Source: JAHEKO01 sp965212505 (GTDB lineage Bacteria; Acidobacteriota; Thermoanaerobaculia; Multivoradales; JAHEKO01). Taken from it: a DNA stretch of 64,000 nucleotides. Location of the stretch: contig OZ243123.1 in NCBI GenBank assembly GCA_965212505.1, forward strand, positions 2,542,001-2,606,000. Direction: 5' to 3'. The notes beneath the pieces were generated by a model. That model did not search any database and had not been told where the DNA came from. It saw only the letters and a program-made list of their open reading frames with translations. This document shows positions 26,455 to 35,397 of this stretch, one piece after another. The position numbers and the translations under genes were made by a program. The first letter of the stretch is position 1, and every line of letters starts with the position of its first letter.

Positions 26455-27618
26455 GTGAGCCGGGTCCGCGTCGCCTACCTCATCGACAGCCTGGGAGCCG
26501 GCGGTTCGGAGCGCTCTCTGGTCGAGACGCTCCCCCACCTCGTGAGCGCTGGCATCGAGACCCGCATCTACGTTCTGTCGCAGGCCGATCAGCGCTTCTC
26601 TCAAGTCGCCGAGCGAGCCGGGGTGGAGATCGAAGCACTCCCACCCGGCAGCTGGCCGGCGCGCTTCTCGGCGTTCCGAAAGCGCCTGCGCGCCTGGCGT
26701 CCCGACGTCCTCCACACCACTCTCTTCTACTCCGACATCCTCGGGCGCGTCGCCGCCTGGGGAACGGGTGTGCCCGTCGTCAGCAGCCTGGTCAGCCTTC
26801 GGTACGAACCGGCCCGGTTTGCCGACCCGCGTGTCGATCGATGGCGGTTCCGCGTGCTTCAGGCGCTCGAGAGCTGGACCGGGCGCCGCTTGACCACACA
26901 CTTCCAAGCGGTCTCCCAAGCCGCGAAGAGTTCAGCCGTTCGTACCTTGCGGCTCCGCGAGGAGGCCATCACGGTCGTGCGGCGAGGGCGCGACGTCGAA
27001 CGATTCGAAGCACCGAGCGCGTCTCGTCGCACCCGAGCTCGCGCGAACTGGTCGGTGCCCGCCGACGATCTGCTGGTCGTAAACGTCGGCAGACAGACCT
27101 ACCACAAGGCCCAGCTCGTCCTGCTCGAAGCAATGCGCGAGCTCAGGGACCGCACCGATCTACCCCTCCGCCTGGTGATCGCCGGTAGCGAGGGCCCCTG
27201 CTCGGCCGAACTCCAGGAGTTCACCTCCCGCCACGGCCTCGGGGACTGCGTGCAGATCGCCGGTCACGTCGACAACGTACCGGAGCTCCTCGCGGCCGCC
27301 GACGTGTTCGCCTTCCCCTCGAGACTCGAGGGCTTCCCCGGAGCCGTTCTCGAGGCGATGGCGGCAGGACTGCCGGTCGCCGCCTCGGACATCGCTCCGG
27401 TGCAAGAGATCTTCCCCGCTGACGCGCCGGGGGCGCTGCACTTCCCCTGCGACCGGGCCGCCGGCCTCGCCGACGTACTCGAGCAGCTGGCCCGCGACCC
27501 TCATCTGCGCCGGGAGCTCGGGGCCCGCAACCGCCAGACGTTCCTGGAACGCTACGACATTCGCGAGACCGTGCCGCAGCTGCTCGACCTCTACCGACGC
27601 GTGGCGGAGGCCGCATGA
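26455..27618 (+). CDS. GT4-family glycosyltransferase
   Basis: The 387-residue GT-B enzyme has an N-terminal acceptor domain starting VRVAYLIDSLGAGGSERSLVE and a C-terminal nucleotide-sugar domain with VVNVGRQTYHKAQLVLLEAM, GDCVQIAGHVDNVPELLAAADVFAFPSR and the EGFPGAVLEAMAAGLPV box, whose two Glu bracket the donor site (EX7E type). It starts at GTG 26455, divergent from the methyltransferase. It is the first of three successive GT4 genes with ATGA or GTGA overlaps, which suggests ordered addition of sugars to the repeat unit. Sugar specificity is unknown. Confidence 0.87.
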   Translation: MSRVRVAYLIDSLGAGGSERSLVETLPHLVSAGIETRIYVLSQADQRFSQVAERAGVEIEALPPGSWPARFSAFRKRLRAWRPDVLHTTLFYSDILGRVAAWGTGVPVVSSLVSLRYEPARFADPRVDRWRFRVLQALESWTGRRLTTHFQAVSQAAKSSAVRTLRLREEAITVVRRGRDVERFEAPSASRRTRARANWSVPADDLLVVNVGRQTYHKAQLVLLEAMRELRDRTDLPLRLVIAGSEGPCSAELQEFTSRHGLGDCVQIAGHVDNVPELLAAADVFAFPSRLEGFPGAVLEAMAAGLPVAASDIAPVQEIFPADAPGALHFPCDRAAGLADVLEQLARDPHLRRELGARNRQTFLERYDIRETVPQLLDLYRRVAEAA

Positions 27619-28763
27619 GAATCGCCCTCGTCAACCCTCGACGGCAACGTCGAGGCGGCGAGCTCTTTTCCCGCCGACTCGCTCGCGAACTACGCCGGCG
27701 AGGACACGAGCTCGTCGAGGTCTACCTCTACCCACCCCACGACGCCTCCGAGCTCGAGCCGGCCGACTCCGAGATCTGCCTCGGCGGCAGGGAGCGAGGC
27801 GGACTCGAGCGGTTCACCCGCTTCGACCCTCAAACAGCCGCTCGTCTGCGTTCCGCGACGCGCGGCTGTGACGTGGTCCAGGTGAGTGGCGGTCGATGTC
27901 TCGCCTACGCGGCTCTCGCCCTCCCCAAGACGCACGGCGAGCCCGCGCTCGTCTATCGCAACATCGGCGACCCCAACTGCTGGTTCCGCGGCCCCGCGCA
28001 CCGCTGGCTCTACGACCGCTGGGTCTTCCCGCGCGTCGACGCCGTGACCACCGTCGCCGAGAGCTACGTCTCGCCCCTCGAGCGGCGTTGCCCGAACGCC
28101 CTCGTCCGCTCGATTCGTTCCGGGCTCGCGGAGAGCCAACTCCGTTGGAGTGTCGCTCCCGCGACGGTTCGTGACTCGCTCGGCACTCGCGCGACAGATC
28201 CGGTTGTGCTCTTTGCCGGCCGACTCAGTCCCGAGAAGCGGGTCGACCGCCTCCTACGCGCCTTCGCGGCAGGAGGTGAGCGCGTGCCCGAAGCCGTGCT
28301 GTGGATCGCAGGTGACGGGCCTCTCCGGACGCGTCTCGAACAGCAGGCCGAGTCGCTCGGCATCGGTCGGCGGGTGCGTTTCCTCGGCGTTCGTGATGAC
28401 GTTCCCGACCTCTTACACGCGAGCGACGTAGTGACGCTGACCAGCGACACCGAGGGTGTCCCCGGCGTCCTCACCGAGGCCGCCGGCCTCGGCCGCCCCG
28501 CGGTCGCGACCCGGGCTGGAGCCACGGCGGAGGTTGTCGAGCACGGGGAGACCGGCCTCCTCGTCGACCTCGAAGATGAGGTCGGCCTGGCGCGCGGCCT
28601 CTTCGACCTGCTGAGCAACGGCCCACGTCGCCGCCTGCTCGGCTCTGCCGCCCGCACCGCCCAGGCGGGCGCAACGCTCGAGGCGGCTGCCGGCGAACAC
28701 GAGCGGCTGTACCGGGACGCCCAATTCGAAGCCGGCCGGACTACCCTGAGAGGTGCCGCGTGA
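27615..28763 (+). CDS. GT4-family glycosyltransferase
   Basis: The 382-residue GT-B protein has an N-terminal domain MRIALVNPRRQRRGGELFSRRLARELRRRGH and a donor domain with VLFAGRLSPEKRVDRLLRAFA, LWIAGDGPLRTRLEQQA, FLGVRDDVPDLLHASDVVTL and TEGVPGVLTEAAGLGRPAVA (EX7E box). The ATG overlaps the upstream stop by 4 nt and its own stop overlaps the next GTG. It is part of the repeat-unit assembly set; acceptor and donor are unknown. Confidence 0.87.
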   Translation: MRIALVNPRRQRRGGELFSRRLARELRRRGHELVEVYLYPPHDASELEPADSEICLGGRERGGLERFTRFDPQTAARLRSATRGCDVVQVSGGRCLAYAALALPKTHGEPALVYRNIGDPNCWFRGPAHRWLYDRWVFPRVDAVTTVAESYVSPLERRCPNALVRSIRSGLAESQLRWSVAPATVRDSLGTRATDPVVLFAGRLSPEKRVDRLLRAFAAGGERVPEAVLWIAGDGPLRTRLEQQAESLGIGRRVRFLGVRDDVPDLLHASDVVTLTSDTEGVPGVLTEAAGLGRPAVATRAGATAEVVEHGETGLLVDLEDEVGLARGLFDLLSNGPRRRLLGSAARTAQAGATLEAAAGEHERLYRDAQFEAGRTTLRGAA

Positions 28764-29884
28764 ACGCCACCGAGCCGATTCGGGTACTCCACGTCATCAA
28801 GGGCCTCGGCCGTGGCGGCGCCGAGCGGCTGCTCGAGCACGCCCAGCGGCAGGTGGACCGGGAGCGCTTCCGGCTCGACTTCGTCTACTTCCTCGAAGGC
28901 AAGAGCGCTCTCGCTGAGAGCCTTCGGGGCCTCGGCGGTGAGGTCCGCCTGCTGCGCGCCGAGGGCCCAGGAGCGATGGCACTGGCGTCGACTCGTCTCG
29001 CGCGCCTCGCACGCGAGCGGAACATCGACCTGATTCACGCCCACCTGCCTCTGAGCGCGACCGTGGCGCGCGTCGCCGCCCGCCGAGTGGGCATTCCGCT
29101 CGTCTACACCGAGCACAACCTGCACGAGCGCCATCACCCGCTGAGTCGATGGGTAAATCGCGCCACCTGGGGCTGGCAACGGGAGGTCATCGCGGTCTCG
29201 AACGCGGTCGCCCAATCGATCGAGCGCCATCTGGGCGACCGAGTCCCGATCCGGGTGGTGCCCAACGGCGTCCCGGTCGAGGAGCTAGAGTCCGACGCCT
29301 CCGTCGGGGCCGAGTTCCGCGAGCGCCACGGAATCGAACCGGACGCGCCGCTGGTCGGGCAGATCGCAGTCTTCCGCCCGGAGAAGCGACTCGATCTCTG
29401 GCTCGAGACCGCCGCCGCTCTGCACGCCCGCAACCCGAACTTCCGCTTCGTCCTGATCGGTGACGGTCCCGAGCGGTCGCGCCTCGTCCGCCTCGCAGGA
29501 GAGCTTGGACTCGGAGAGGTTCTGCACTTCACGGGGCTCCTCGACGACGTCCGACCCGCCCTGTGGGCACTGGACACCCTCCTCGTCTCGTCCAGGTTCG
29601 AGGGGCTTCCGCTGGTCGTCCTCGAGGCGATGGCGGCATCGGTTCCGGTCGTTTCGACGCCGGTCGGTGGCATTCCGGAGGCGATCGATCACGACCGATC
29701 CGGCCTTCTGGTCGACGACGGCAACGTCGACTCGTTGAGCCGGGCGGTCGAGCGCGTCGTCCTCGAGCCGGGGCTCGGAGAGCGACTCGCCACAGCCGCA
29801 CGAGAGCGCGTGGTCGAGCTCTACTCCTCCCGGGCGATGCAGCGACGCCTCGAGTCGATCTACCGCGAGGTACTCGACCGATGA
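28760..29884 (+). CDS. GT4-family glycosyltransferase
   Basis: The 374-residue GT-B enzyme has IRVLHVIKGLGRGGAERLLE at the N-terminus, VYTEHNLHERHHPLSRW in the acceptor domain, and GQIAVFRPEKRLDLWLETAA, FVLIGDGPERSRL and FEGLPLVVLEAMAASVPVVS (EX7E) in the donor domain. The GTG start and the stop both overlap neighbours (GTGA and ATGA). Close similarity in layout to the preceding gene suggests related but distinct acceptor use. Confidence 0.87.
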   Translation: MNATEPIRVLHVIKGLGRGGAERLLEHAQRQVDRERFRLDFVYFLEGKSALAESLRGLGGEVRLLRAEGPGAMALASTRLARLARERNIDLIHAHLPLSATVARVAARRVGIPLVYTEHNLHERHHPLSRWVNRATWGWQREVIAVSNAVAQSIERHLGDRVPIRVVPNGVPVEELESDASVGAEFRERHGIEPDAPLVGQIAVFRPEKRLDLWLETAAALHARNPNFRFVLIGDGPERSRLVRLAGELGLGEVLHFTGLLDDVRPALWALDTLLVSSRFEGLPLVVLEAMAASVPVVSTPVGGIPEAIDHDRSGLLVDDGNVDSLSRAVERVVLEPGLGERLATAARERVVELYSSRAMQRRLESIYREVLDR

Positions 29885-30900
29885 GACCCGAGGTCACCTA
29901 TCGCACCATGAAGCGCGCAGACGAGGCGCAGGTACTGGAGCTCCAGCAGACCGCGCTAGGTGCCGGCAGCACCCCGCGCACTCCGGAGTTCTGGAGATGG
30001 AAGCACACCGCTAGCCCGTTCGGCGTCTCTCCCGCCTGGGTGGCGGAGGCCGGCGACCAGATCGTCGGTCTGCGAACGTTCCTCCGCTGGCGCTGGCGCC
30101 TGGGAGACCGGAACCTGAGCGCGGTGCGGGCGGTCGACACCGCAACACATCCCGAGTGGCAGCGGCGCGGCATCTTCTGGCAGCTGACCCGCCAGGCGCT
30201 CGATCGGCTGGGCGAAGAGGGCTGTGAGTTCGTCTTCAACACGCCGAACAAACGGAGCGGTGCCGGCTACCGCAAGCTCGGCTGGCGCCAGGCGCTGAAG
30301 CCTTCCATCCTCGTGCGTGCCATCAAGCCGCTCAGGATGGCGGGAGCGGCGCTGCGCGCCGATGGCGACCGAGCGCCCGCCGACCTCGGGAACCTGCCGT
30401 CCGTGAGCGACCTACTCGAATGGTCGGAGTTGGACTCGTTGCTTGCCCGCTACGACCGGCGCTGGCGCGAGCGGCTCTATACACCCCGAGACGCCGACTA
30501 CCTCGGCTGGCGCTATCGCGATGTTCCCGGCATCGACTACCGCAGCCTCTGGATGAGTACCGACGACGCCCATCTGGCGATCGTCTTTCGCACGCGCCTC
30601 CGGCGCTCGATGAGAGAGCTCCTTCTGAGCGAGATTCTGGGCGCCGGCGAACCCGACGTACTGGCAGCCCTCTTCGAGCAGCTGCTCGAACGCCTGGGCG
30701 CAGCAGCCGACATCGACTACCTCGTCGCTGCGGCGCCTCCGGGCTCTCGCGAAGCCAAGACCCTTGGACGCGCTCGCTTTCGGCGGGTCCCGTCGGGCCC
30801 GTCGTTCATGATTCGACCGCTCGAGACGAGCAAGCTCGGCGACGCGGAGCTCGCCGGCGACCGCTGGCAGCTCTCGATCGGCGATCTGGAGATTTTCTGA
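29881..30900 (+). CDS. GNAT-family N-acyltransferase
   Basis: The ATG at 29881 overlaps the preceding stop and gives 339 residues. The first half is a GNAT domain: TYRTMKRADEAQVLELQQTAL, then AVDTATHPEWQRRGIFWQLTRQAL (acetyl-CoA loop of the Q/RxxGxG/A kind, here QRRGIF), then FVFNTPNKRSGAGYRKLGW. The second half (about 170-339) resembles a duplicated, degenerate acyltransferase-like domain. Such proteins in polysaccharide loci are thought to acylate amino sugars or other groups of the glycan. The substrate is unknown. Confidence 0.7.
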   Translation: MRPEVTYRTMKRADEAQVLELQQTALGAGSTPRTPEFWRWKHTASPFGVSPAWVAEAGDQIVGLRTFLRWRWRLGDRNLSAVRAVDTATHPEWQRRGIFWQLTRQALDRLGEEGCEFVFNTPNKRSGAGYRKLGWRQALKPSILVRAIKPLRMAGAALRADGDRAPADLGNLPSVSDLLEWSELDSLLARYDRRWRERLYTPRDADYLGWRYRDVPGIDYRSLWMSTDDAHLAIVFRTRLRRSMRELLLSEILGAGEPDVLAALFEQLLERLGAAADIDYLVAAAPPGSREAKTLGRARFRRVPSGPSFMIRPLETSKLGDAELAGDRWQLSIGDLEIF

Positions 30901-30904
30901 GCCG

Positions 30905-32191
30905 ATGGATTACAACCTCTTCGGCTTCCTGCTCCTCGGCGCCGCCGCCCTGATCGCGGCGGCCGCCATCTCGGCGCGCCCGAGCTTTCCCTTCCCCCAG
31001 AAGCTCTTCGTGGGTGCGGTCGCCCTGCGTCTCGTCGGTAGCACGGCGCGCTACGAGGTCCTCCACCAGCTCTATGACGGGATCGGCGACGCCAGCGGCT
31101 ACTACGCCTCCGGCTGGATTCTCGCTCAGAAGGTCTGGCAGCTCGACTTCACGCTGTTCACGGCCGAGCAGTGGCTCGGCGGACCGCGCAGCTGGTGGGG
31201 TACGTCAGCCGTCAGCAACCTCTCGGGCGTTGTGCTCTCGGCGATCGGCCCGACCATGCGTGGTGAGTTCCTCTTCTTTTCCCTGCTCTCGTTTACCGGC
31301 CTCTTCCTGATCGCGCTGGCGGTCCGCAGGCTCGCCGGCACGCGGGCCGGCATCGCCGTCGCGACCTTCATCTGGCTCTGGCCATCGCTCTGGTTCTGGC
31401 CGGCAAGCGTCGGCAAAGAGTCGATCATCGTTCTTGCCATCGGACTGGTCGTCTACGGCTTCTCAGGGAGCGGAACGCGCGTAGGGTGGCTCTCCTTCCT
31501 CGCCGGCTTGGCGATCGCGTTTTCCATCCGGCCTCACGTAGCGCTCGCTCTGGTCGCCGCGGCGGGCCTCGGACACTGGTTCGGCACACACCGACGGCTC
31601 ACCCCGAGTAGCCTGGTACAGGCGGCAGCCATCGCCGGCGTACTCTTGCTGACCTTCAACGGCCTCAGCGCCGAGTTCGGCCTGGGCGACGCCGACCTCG
31701 AAGGGGTGCAGGAGTTCGTCTCCTACCGGGCGCAACAGACGCTGTTTGGTGGCAGCAGCCTCGGCTATGTACCGAGCGGAGTGTTTGCCGCCCCAATGGC
31801 CCTGATCAACATCTGGCTACGACCGCTCCCCTGGGACATCCACAACGCGATGGCAGCGCTCTCGGCGCTCGAAATCGGCGTGCTCTGGATCCTCGTTTGG
31901 CGCCGGCGGCGGGACCTCGCGATCGCGTTGCGCTTCTGGCGCCACCATCGCCTGCTCCAGTTCGCCGTTCCATTTCTCGCCGGCTACACCCTGATGATCG
32001 GCCTGACGTTCGGCAACCTCGGAATCATCGCCCGCCAGCGGAGTCCCCTGTTCGCCTTCGTCTTCCTGCTTCTGAGCGCCAGCGTCCTCTTCGCACGTCG
32101 GCCGCAACCGACGCCGGAAAGCACCCCGGAACGACCGCATTGGCAGCCGCGGATGGCACCCGCCACCGCCCTCCGAGAGGCGCGCCGTTGA
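30905..32191 (+). CDS. Polytopic membrane protein, possibly a second polymerase
   Basis: The 428-residue protein has about 10-11 hydrophobic segments. A conserved-looking loop after the second segment reads YEVLHQLYDGIGDASGYYASGW; related loops occur in putative Wzy-type polymerases and membrane glycosyltransferases of capsule loci. It also has a large periplasmic-like loop with EFVSYRAQQTLFGGSSLGY. It starts 5 nt after the GNAT gene, and the deacetylase TTG overlaps its stop. Because an O-antigen ligase-type protein already lies at 17776, one of the two may polymerise and the other ligate. Function is inferred only from context. Confidence 0.6.
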   Translation: MDYNLFGFLLLGAAALIAAAAISARPSFPFPQKLFVGAVALRLVGSTARYEVLHQLYDGIGDASGYYASGWILAQKVWQLDFTLFTAEQWLGGPRSWWGTSAVSNLSGVVLSAIGPTMRGEFLFFSLLSFTGLFLIALAVRRLAGTRAGIAVATFIWLWPSLWFWPASVGKESIIVLAIGLVVYGFSGSGTRVGWLSFLAGLAIAFSIRPHVALALVAAAGLGHWFGTHRRLTPSSLVQAAAIAGVLLLTFNGLSAEFGLGDADLEGVQEFVSYRAQQTLFGGSSLGYVPSGVFAAPMALINIWLRPLPWDIHNAMAALSALEIGVLWILVWRRRRDLAIALRFWRHHRLLQFAVPFLAGYTLMIGLTFGNLGIIARQRSPLFAFVFLLLSASVLFARRPQPTPESTPERPHWQPRMAPATALREARR

Positions 32192-32994
32192 CGAGGATGA
32201 TCGAGCGGATCGGGCGGCGCGCTCTGCGGGCAATTGGAGACGTCCTTCCGACCTCGGACGGCGGAGTCACCGTGCTCGCCTACCATCTGATCGGCGGCGG
32301 TACCGGTTCTCCGGTCGACCTCGACGCCGAGCTCTTCCAGTCCCAGCTCGATCAACTCGCCGCGCACGGCACGGTCGTCTCGCTCGACGAAGCGATCGAG
32401 CGACTGACGTCGGGCTCGGTGGCCGACGAGCACCTGCTCGTCTTGACCTTCGATGACGCCTTTCGCAACTTCTACGACCGAGCGCTGCCATCCCTCCGCG
32501 AGCGGCGGCTACCGTTCACTCTGTATGTGCCCACCGACTTTGTCGACGGGCGCGACGCCGCACCGCTCGCGGGTGCCGAAAATTTGCCGGCCATGACCTG
32601 GGACCAGGTTCGCGAGGTGGCGAACTCACGCCTCGGCACCATCGGCTCGCACACCCTCAGTCACGCGGACCTACGATCGCTCCCCGCCGTCTCGCGTCTC
32701 ATCGAGCTCCGCGAGTCGCGTCGCCGGTTGGAAGAGATGACGGAGCGAGAGGTCGACTCCTTCTGCTATCCGCGAGCGCTCTGGTCTCCCCGCGCGGAGC
32801 GACAGGTCGCTTCGGTCTATGCCTCGGCTGTCGTCGCCGGTGGAACCCGCAATCGCAGCGAGCGCTTCCGCCCGCATCGCATCTCGCGCCTGCCGATTCG
32901 CAACGACATGCCAACCTCCCTCGGCAAACTGCTCGACCGATCGGTATGGCTCGAAGAGTGGGCTGCGTCGCAAGCGAGGAGGCTCGCCTCCTGA
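32188..32994 (+). CDS. Polysaccharide deacetylase (NodB-type)
   Basis: The 268-residue protein starts at TTG 32188, with GAGAGG 7 nt upstream and the TTGA overlap common in this locus; ATG 32197 is the alternative. NodB motifs are VTVLAYHLI, the metal-binding TFDDAFRNF (Asp-Asp) with the HTLSHADL His pair (HxxxH), and CYPRALWSP. It would remove N-acetyl groups from GlcNAc-type residues of the glycan, making it cationic or preparing it for export. There is no clear signal peptide, so it may act in the cytoplasm or be membrane-associated through its N-terminal helix. Confidence 0.82.
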   Translation: MTRMIERIGRRALRAIGDVLPTSDGGVTVLAYHLIGGGTGSPVDLDAELFQSQLDQLAAHGTVVSLDEAIERLTSGSVADEHLLVLTFDDAFRNFYDRALPSLRERRLPFTLYVPTDFVDGRDAAPLAGAENLPAMTWDQVREVANSRLGTIGSHTLSHADLRSLPAVSRLIELRESRRRLEEMTEREVDSFCYPRALWSPRAERQVASVYASAVVAGGTRNRSERFRPHRISRLPIRNDMPTSLGKLLDRSVWLEEWAASQARRLAS

Positions 32995-34166
32995 TGCCGC
33001 GCCCGCGCCTTCTGTACGTCGTCACCCATCCGATGACCGCGCGGCTGCTGCTTCGCGGCCAGATCGAGTGGATGCAGGAGCGCGGCTTCGACGTCACCGT
33101 GGTGACCTCGGACGACAACGAGCCGGCGGCCGTAGACGGTGCCAGCCATCACGTGCGCCGACTGACGATGGCGCGCGAGATCTCGCCCCTACGGGACCTC
33201 GTCACGCTCGTGCGGCTGGTTCGCCTCATCCGCGAGATCCGGCCGGAGGTTGTCAATGCCAGTACCCCCAAGGCCGGGCTGCTCGGCTCCCTCGCGGCGC
33301 GCATTGCGGGTGTTCCGGTGCGGATCTACACGCTTCGCGGCCTCCGGGCCGAGACCGAGACCGGTTGGAGGCGGCGACTGCTCCTGCTCACCGAGCGACT
33401 CGCCTGCGCCGCCGCGCAGCGCGTGTTGTGTGTCAGTGAGAGTCTCCGCCAGCGAGCTCTCGACCTGAGCCTCGCTGCGGGCGACAAGCTGCTCGTGGCA
33501 GGCGCCGGCTCGTCGAACGGTATCGACGTCGCACGTTTCGATCGCGTACCGAACGCAACGGTCGACGACGCACGAGCCGGCCTCGGCCTCAACGGAGGAC
33601 CGGTGATCGGCTTCGTCGGCCGGCTCACGCGAGACAAGGGGATCGACGACCTGCGCGCGCTCTACGAGCGCATCGAACACCAGATTCCGGAGGCTCGCCT
33701 ACTGCTCGTCGGTGGACACGAGCCTGGAGACCCGGTGGCTCCGGCGACACGCCGCTGGCTCGCGGAGCACCCCGGCGTCCTCGACGTCGGCGCCGTAGAG
33801 GACCCGTCGCCCTACTACCCACTGATGCACGTACTCGCCTTCCCGTCGAAGCGCGAGGGCCTGCCAAACGTTCCGCTCGAGGCGGCGGCGGCGGGGGTGC
33901 CGGCGGTCGGCTACCGCGTCACCGGGACGGTAGATGCGATCGAAGACGGCGTCTCGGGAGCTCTCGTCGAGCCTGGAGATCTCGATGGCCTGACCGACGC
34001 GGTCCTCGGCTATCTCCACGACCGGGACAAGCAGCATCGGCACGGGCAAGCCGCCCACGAGCGCGTCGCAACCCGATTCCGCCCGGAGATCGTCTGGGAG
34101 GCACTGCGCTCCGAGTACCTGGCACTCATGCGAAAGGCGGGACGAGCGGTCCCGATGAACGGATGA
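32994..34166 (+). CDS. GT4-family glycosyltransferase, PglA-like
   Basis: ATG 32994 (MPRPRLLYVVTHPM) gives 390 residues. It shares one base with the deacetylase stop (TGATG) and has GAGGAGG upstream. The segment VVNASTPKAGLLGSLAARIAGVPVRIYTLRGLR is typical of GT4 enzymes that add the second sugar to an undecaprenyl-linked bacillosamine or related amino sugar. The donor domain has GFVGRLTRDKGIDDL, LLLVGGHEPGD and KREGLPNVPLEAAAAGVPAVG. It sits directly before the sugar-phosphate transferase gene, which fits action right after the priming step. A longer frame opens at 32946 but lacks support. Confidence 0.85.
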   Translation: MPRPRLLYVVTHPMTARLLLRGQIEWMQERGFDVTVVTSDDNEPAAVDGASHHVRRLTMAREISPLRDLVTLVRLVRLIREIRPEVVNASTPKAGLLGSLAARIAGVPVRIYTLRGLRAETETGWRRRLLLLTERLACAAAQRVLCVSESLRQRALDLSLAAGDKLLVAGAGSSNGIDVARFDRVPNATVDDARAGLGLNGGPVIGFVGRLTRDKGIDDLRALYERIEHQIPEARLLLVGGHEPGDPVAPATRRWLAEHPGVLDVGAVEDPSPYYPLMHVLAFPSKREGLPNVPLEAAAAGVPAVGYRVTGTVDAIEDGVSGALVEPGDLDGLTDAVLGYLHDRDKQHRHGQAAHERVATRFRPEIVWEALRSEYLALMRKAGRAVPMNG

Positions 34167-34789
34167 CGGGTCTCTACCGGAACGGCGGTAAGCGGGCTCT
34201 CGACATCGCCCTGGCATCGATTGCGTTGATCGCCCTCTTGCCGGTGCTACTCGTCGTCGCGGCGCTCGTGCGCCTGCGACTCGGATCGGCTGTCCTCTTC
34301 TGTCAGCGTCGGCCAGGCCGGGGCGGTCGAAGCTTCGAGCTCCTGAAGTTCCGCACCATGACGGACGAGCGATCGGCTTCGGGCGAGCTACTCGCCGACG
34401 CCGAGCGCCTGACGCCGTTCGGCCAGACGCTTCGACGATGGTCTCTCGACGAGCTTCCGGAGCTGCTGAACGTGCTCCGAGGCGACATGAGCCTGGTCGG
34501 ACCCCGTCCGCTCCTCGAGGAGTATCTCGAGCGTTACGACGAGGCACAGGCTCGACGACACGAAGTCCGGCCCGGTATTACCGGTTGGGCGCAAGTCCAC
34601 GGACGCAATGCGGTCGCCTGGGAGCGTCGCTTCGAGCTCGACGTCTGGTACGTCGACCACGTGAGCCTCGCGGTCGATCTCCGTATTCTGCTCGCAACGG
34701 TGCGCGAGGTCGTGAGCGGCGGTGGCGTGACCGCGACAGGGCATGCGACCATGCCGCGCTTCCGCGGGGCTTCAGAGGGTGAGCGATGA
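34163..34789 (+). CDS. pglC: Undecaprenyl-phosphate sugar-1-phosphate transferase (PglC-like)
   Basis: The 208-residue monotopic phosphoglycosyl transferase has an N-terminal re-entrant helix (ALDIALASIALIALLPVLLVVAALV), then CQRRPGRGGRSFELLKFRTM, the catalytic Asp-Glu in SLDELPELLNVLRGDMSLVGPRPLL, and VRPGITGWAQVHGRN. The small size, without the extra membrane helices of WbaP, matches PglC. It primes glycan assembly by moving a sugar phosphate, here probably diacetylbacillosamine phosphate, to undecaprenyl phosphate. The next three relevant genes encode the enzymes for that sugar. Confidence 0.88.
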   Translation: MTGLYRNGGKRALDIALASIALIALLPVLLVVAALVRLRLGSAVLFCQRRPGRGGRSFELLKFRTMTDERSASGELLADAERLTPFGQTLRRWSLDELPELLNVLRGDMSLVGPRPLLEEYLERYDEAQARRHEVRPGITGWAQVHGRNAVAWERRFELDVWYVDHVSLAVDLRILLATVREVVSGGGVTATGHATMPRFRGASEGER

Positions 34790-35397
34790 CCGACGCGCGC
34801 GCCATCGCTGTGGTCGGAGCCGGCGGCCACGGAAAGGTGGTCGTCTCGACGATCCAAGCCGCCGGTCTGCCGGTCTCGGGCGTCTTCGATCACGACCAGA
34901 GTCGATGGGGAGACAGACTGCTCGGCGCCCCGGTCGTCGGCTCGCCTGACGAGCTGGCCGGTTCGGGAGCTACCAGCGCCGTTCTCGGCATCGGCGACAA
35001 CCGCGGGCGAGGCGAACTCGCCCGAGCTCTCGGCGATCTCGCCTGGGCAACGGTGGTCCACCCCAGCGCGGTCGTACACCCGAGCGCCTCGCTCGCGGCC
35101 GGCACGGTGGTGTTCGCGGGAGCGGTTGTCCAACCCGATACGCAGATCGGCCGGCACTCGATCGTCAACACGACCGCCTCGGTCGATCACGATTGCGTGG
35201 TGGGCAACCTCGTGCACGTGGCGCCCGGAGTCCGGCTCGCCGGTGGCGTCACCGTCGGCGACGGCGCGTTCCTCGGCATCGGCTGTGTCGTCATTCCAGG
35301 CATCGAAATCGGACCCGGAGCGATCATCGGAGCGGGTGCAGTCGTCATCCGCGACGTCCCCGCCAAAGCGACAGTCAAAGGAGTCCCTGCGTCATGA
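34786..35397 (+). CDS. pglD: UDP-4-amino-sugar N-acetyltransferase (PglD/NeuD-like)
   Basis: The 203-residue protein has an N-terminal Rossmann-like domain (AIAVVGAGGHGKVVVSTIQAAG) followed by a left-handed beta-helix of hexapeptide repeats (from about 90, ATVVHPSAVVHPSASLAAGTVV onward). The catalytic His is H135 in ASVDHDCVVG. This layout is that of PglD, which acetylates the C4 amine of UDP-4-amino-4,6-dideoxy-GlcNAc with acetyl-CoA to give UDP-diacetylbacillosamine. It overlaps pglC and pglE by 4 nt on each side. Confidence 0.85.
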   Translation: MTDARAIAVVGAGGHGKVVVSTIQAAGLPVSGVFDHDQSRWGDRLLGAPVVGSPDELAGSGATSAVLGIGDNRGRGELARALGDLAWATVVHPSAVVHPSASLAAGTVVFAGAVVQPDTQIGRHSIVNTTASVDHDCVVGNLVHVAPGVRLAGGVTVGDGAFLGIGCVVIPGIEIGPGAIIGAGAVVIRDVPAKATVKGVPAS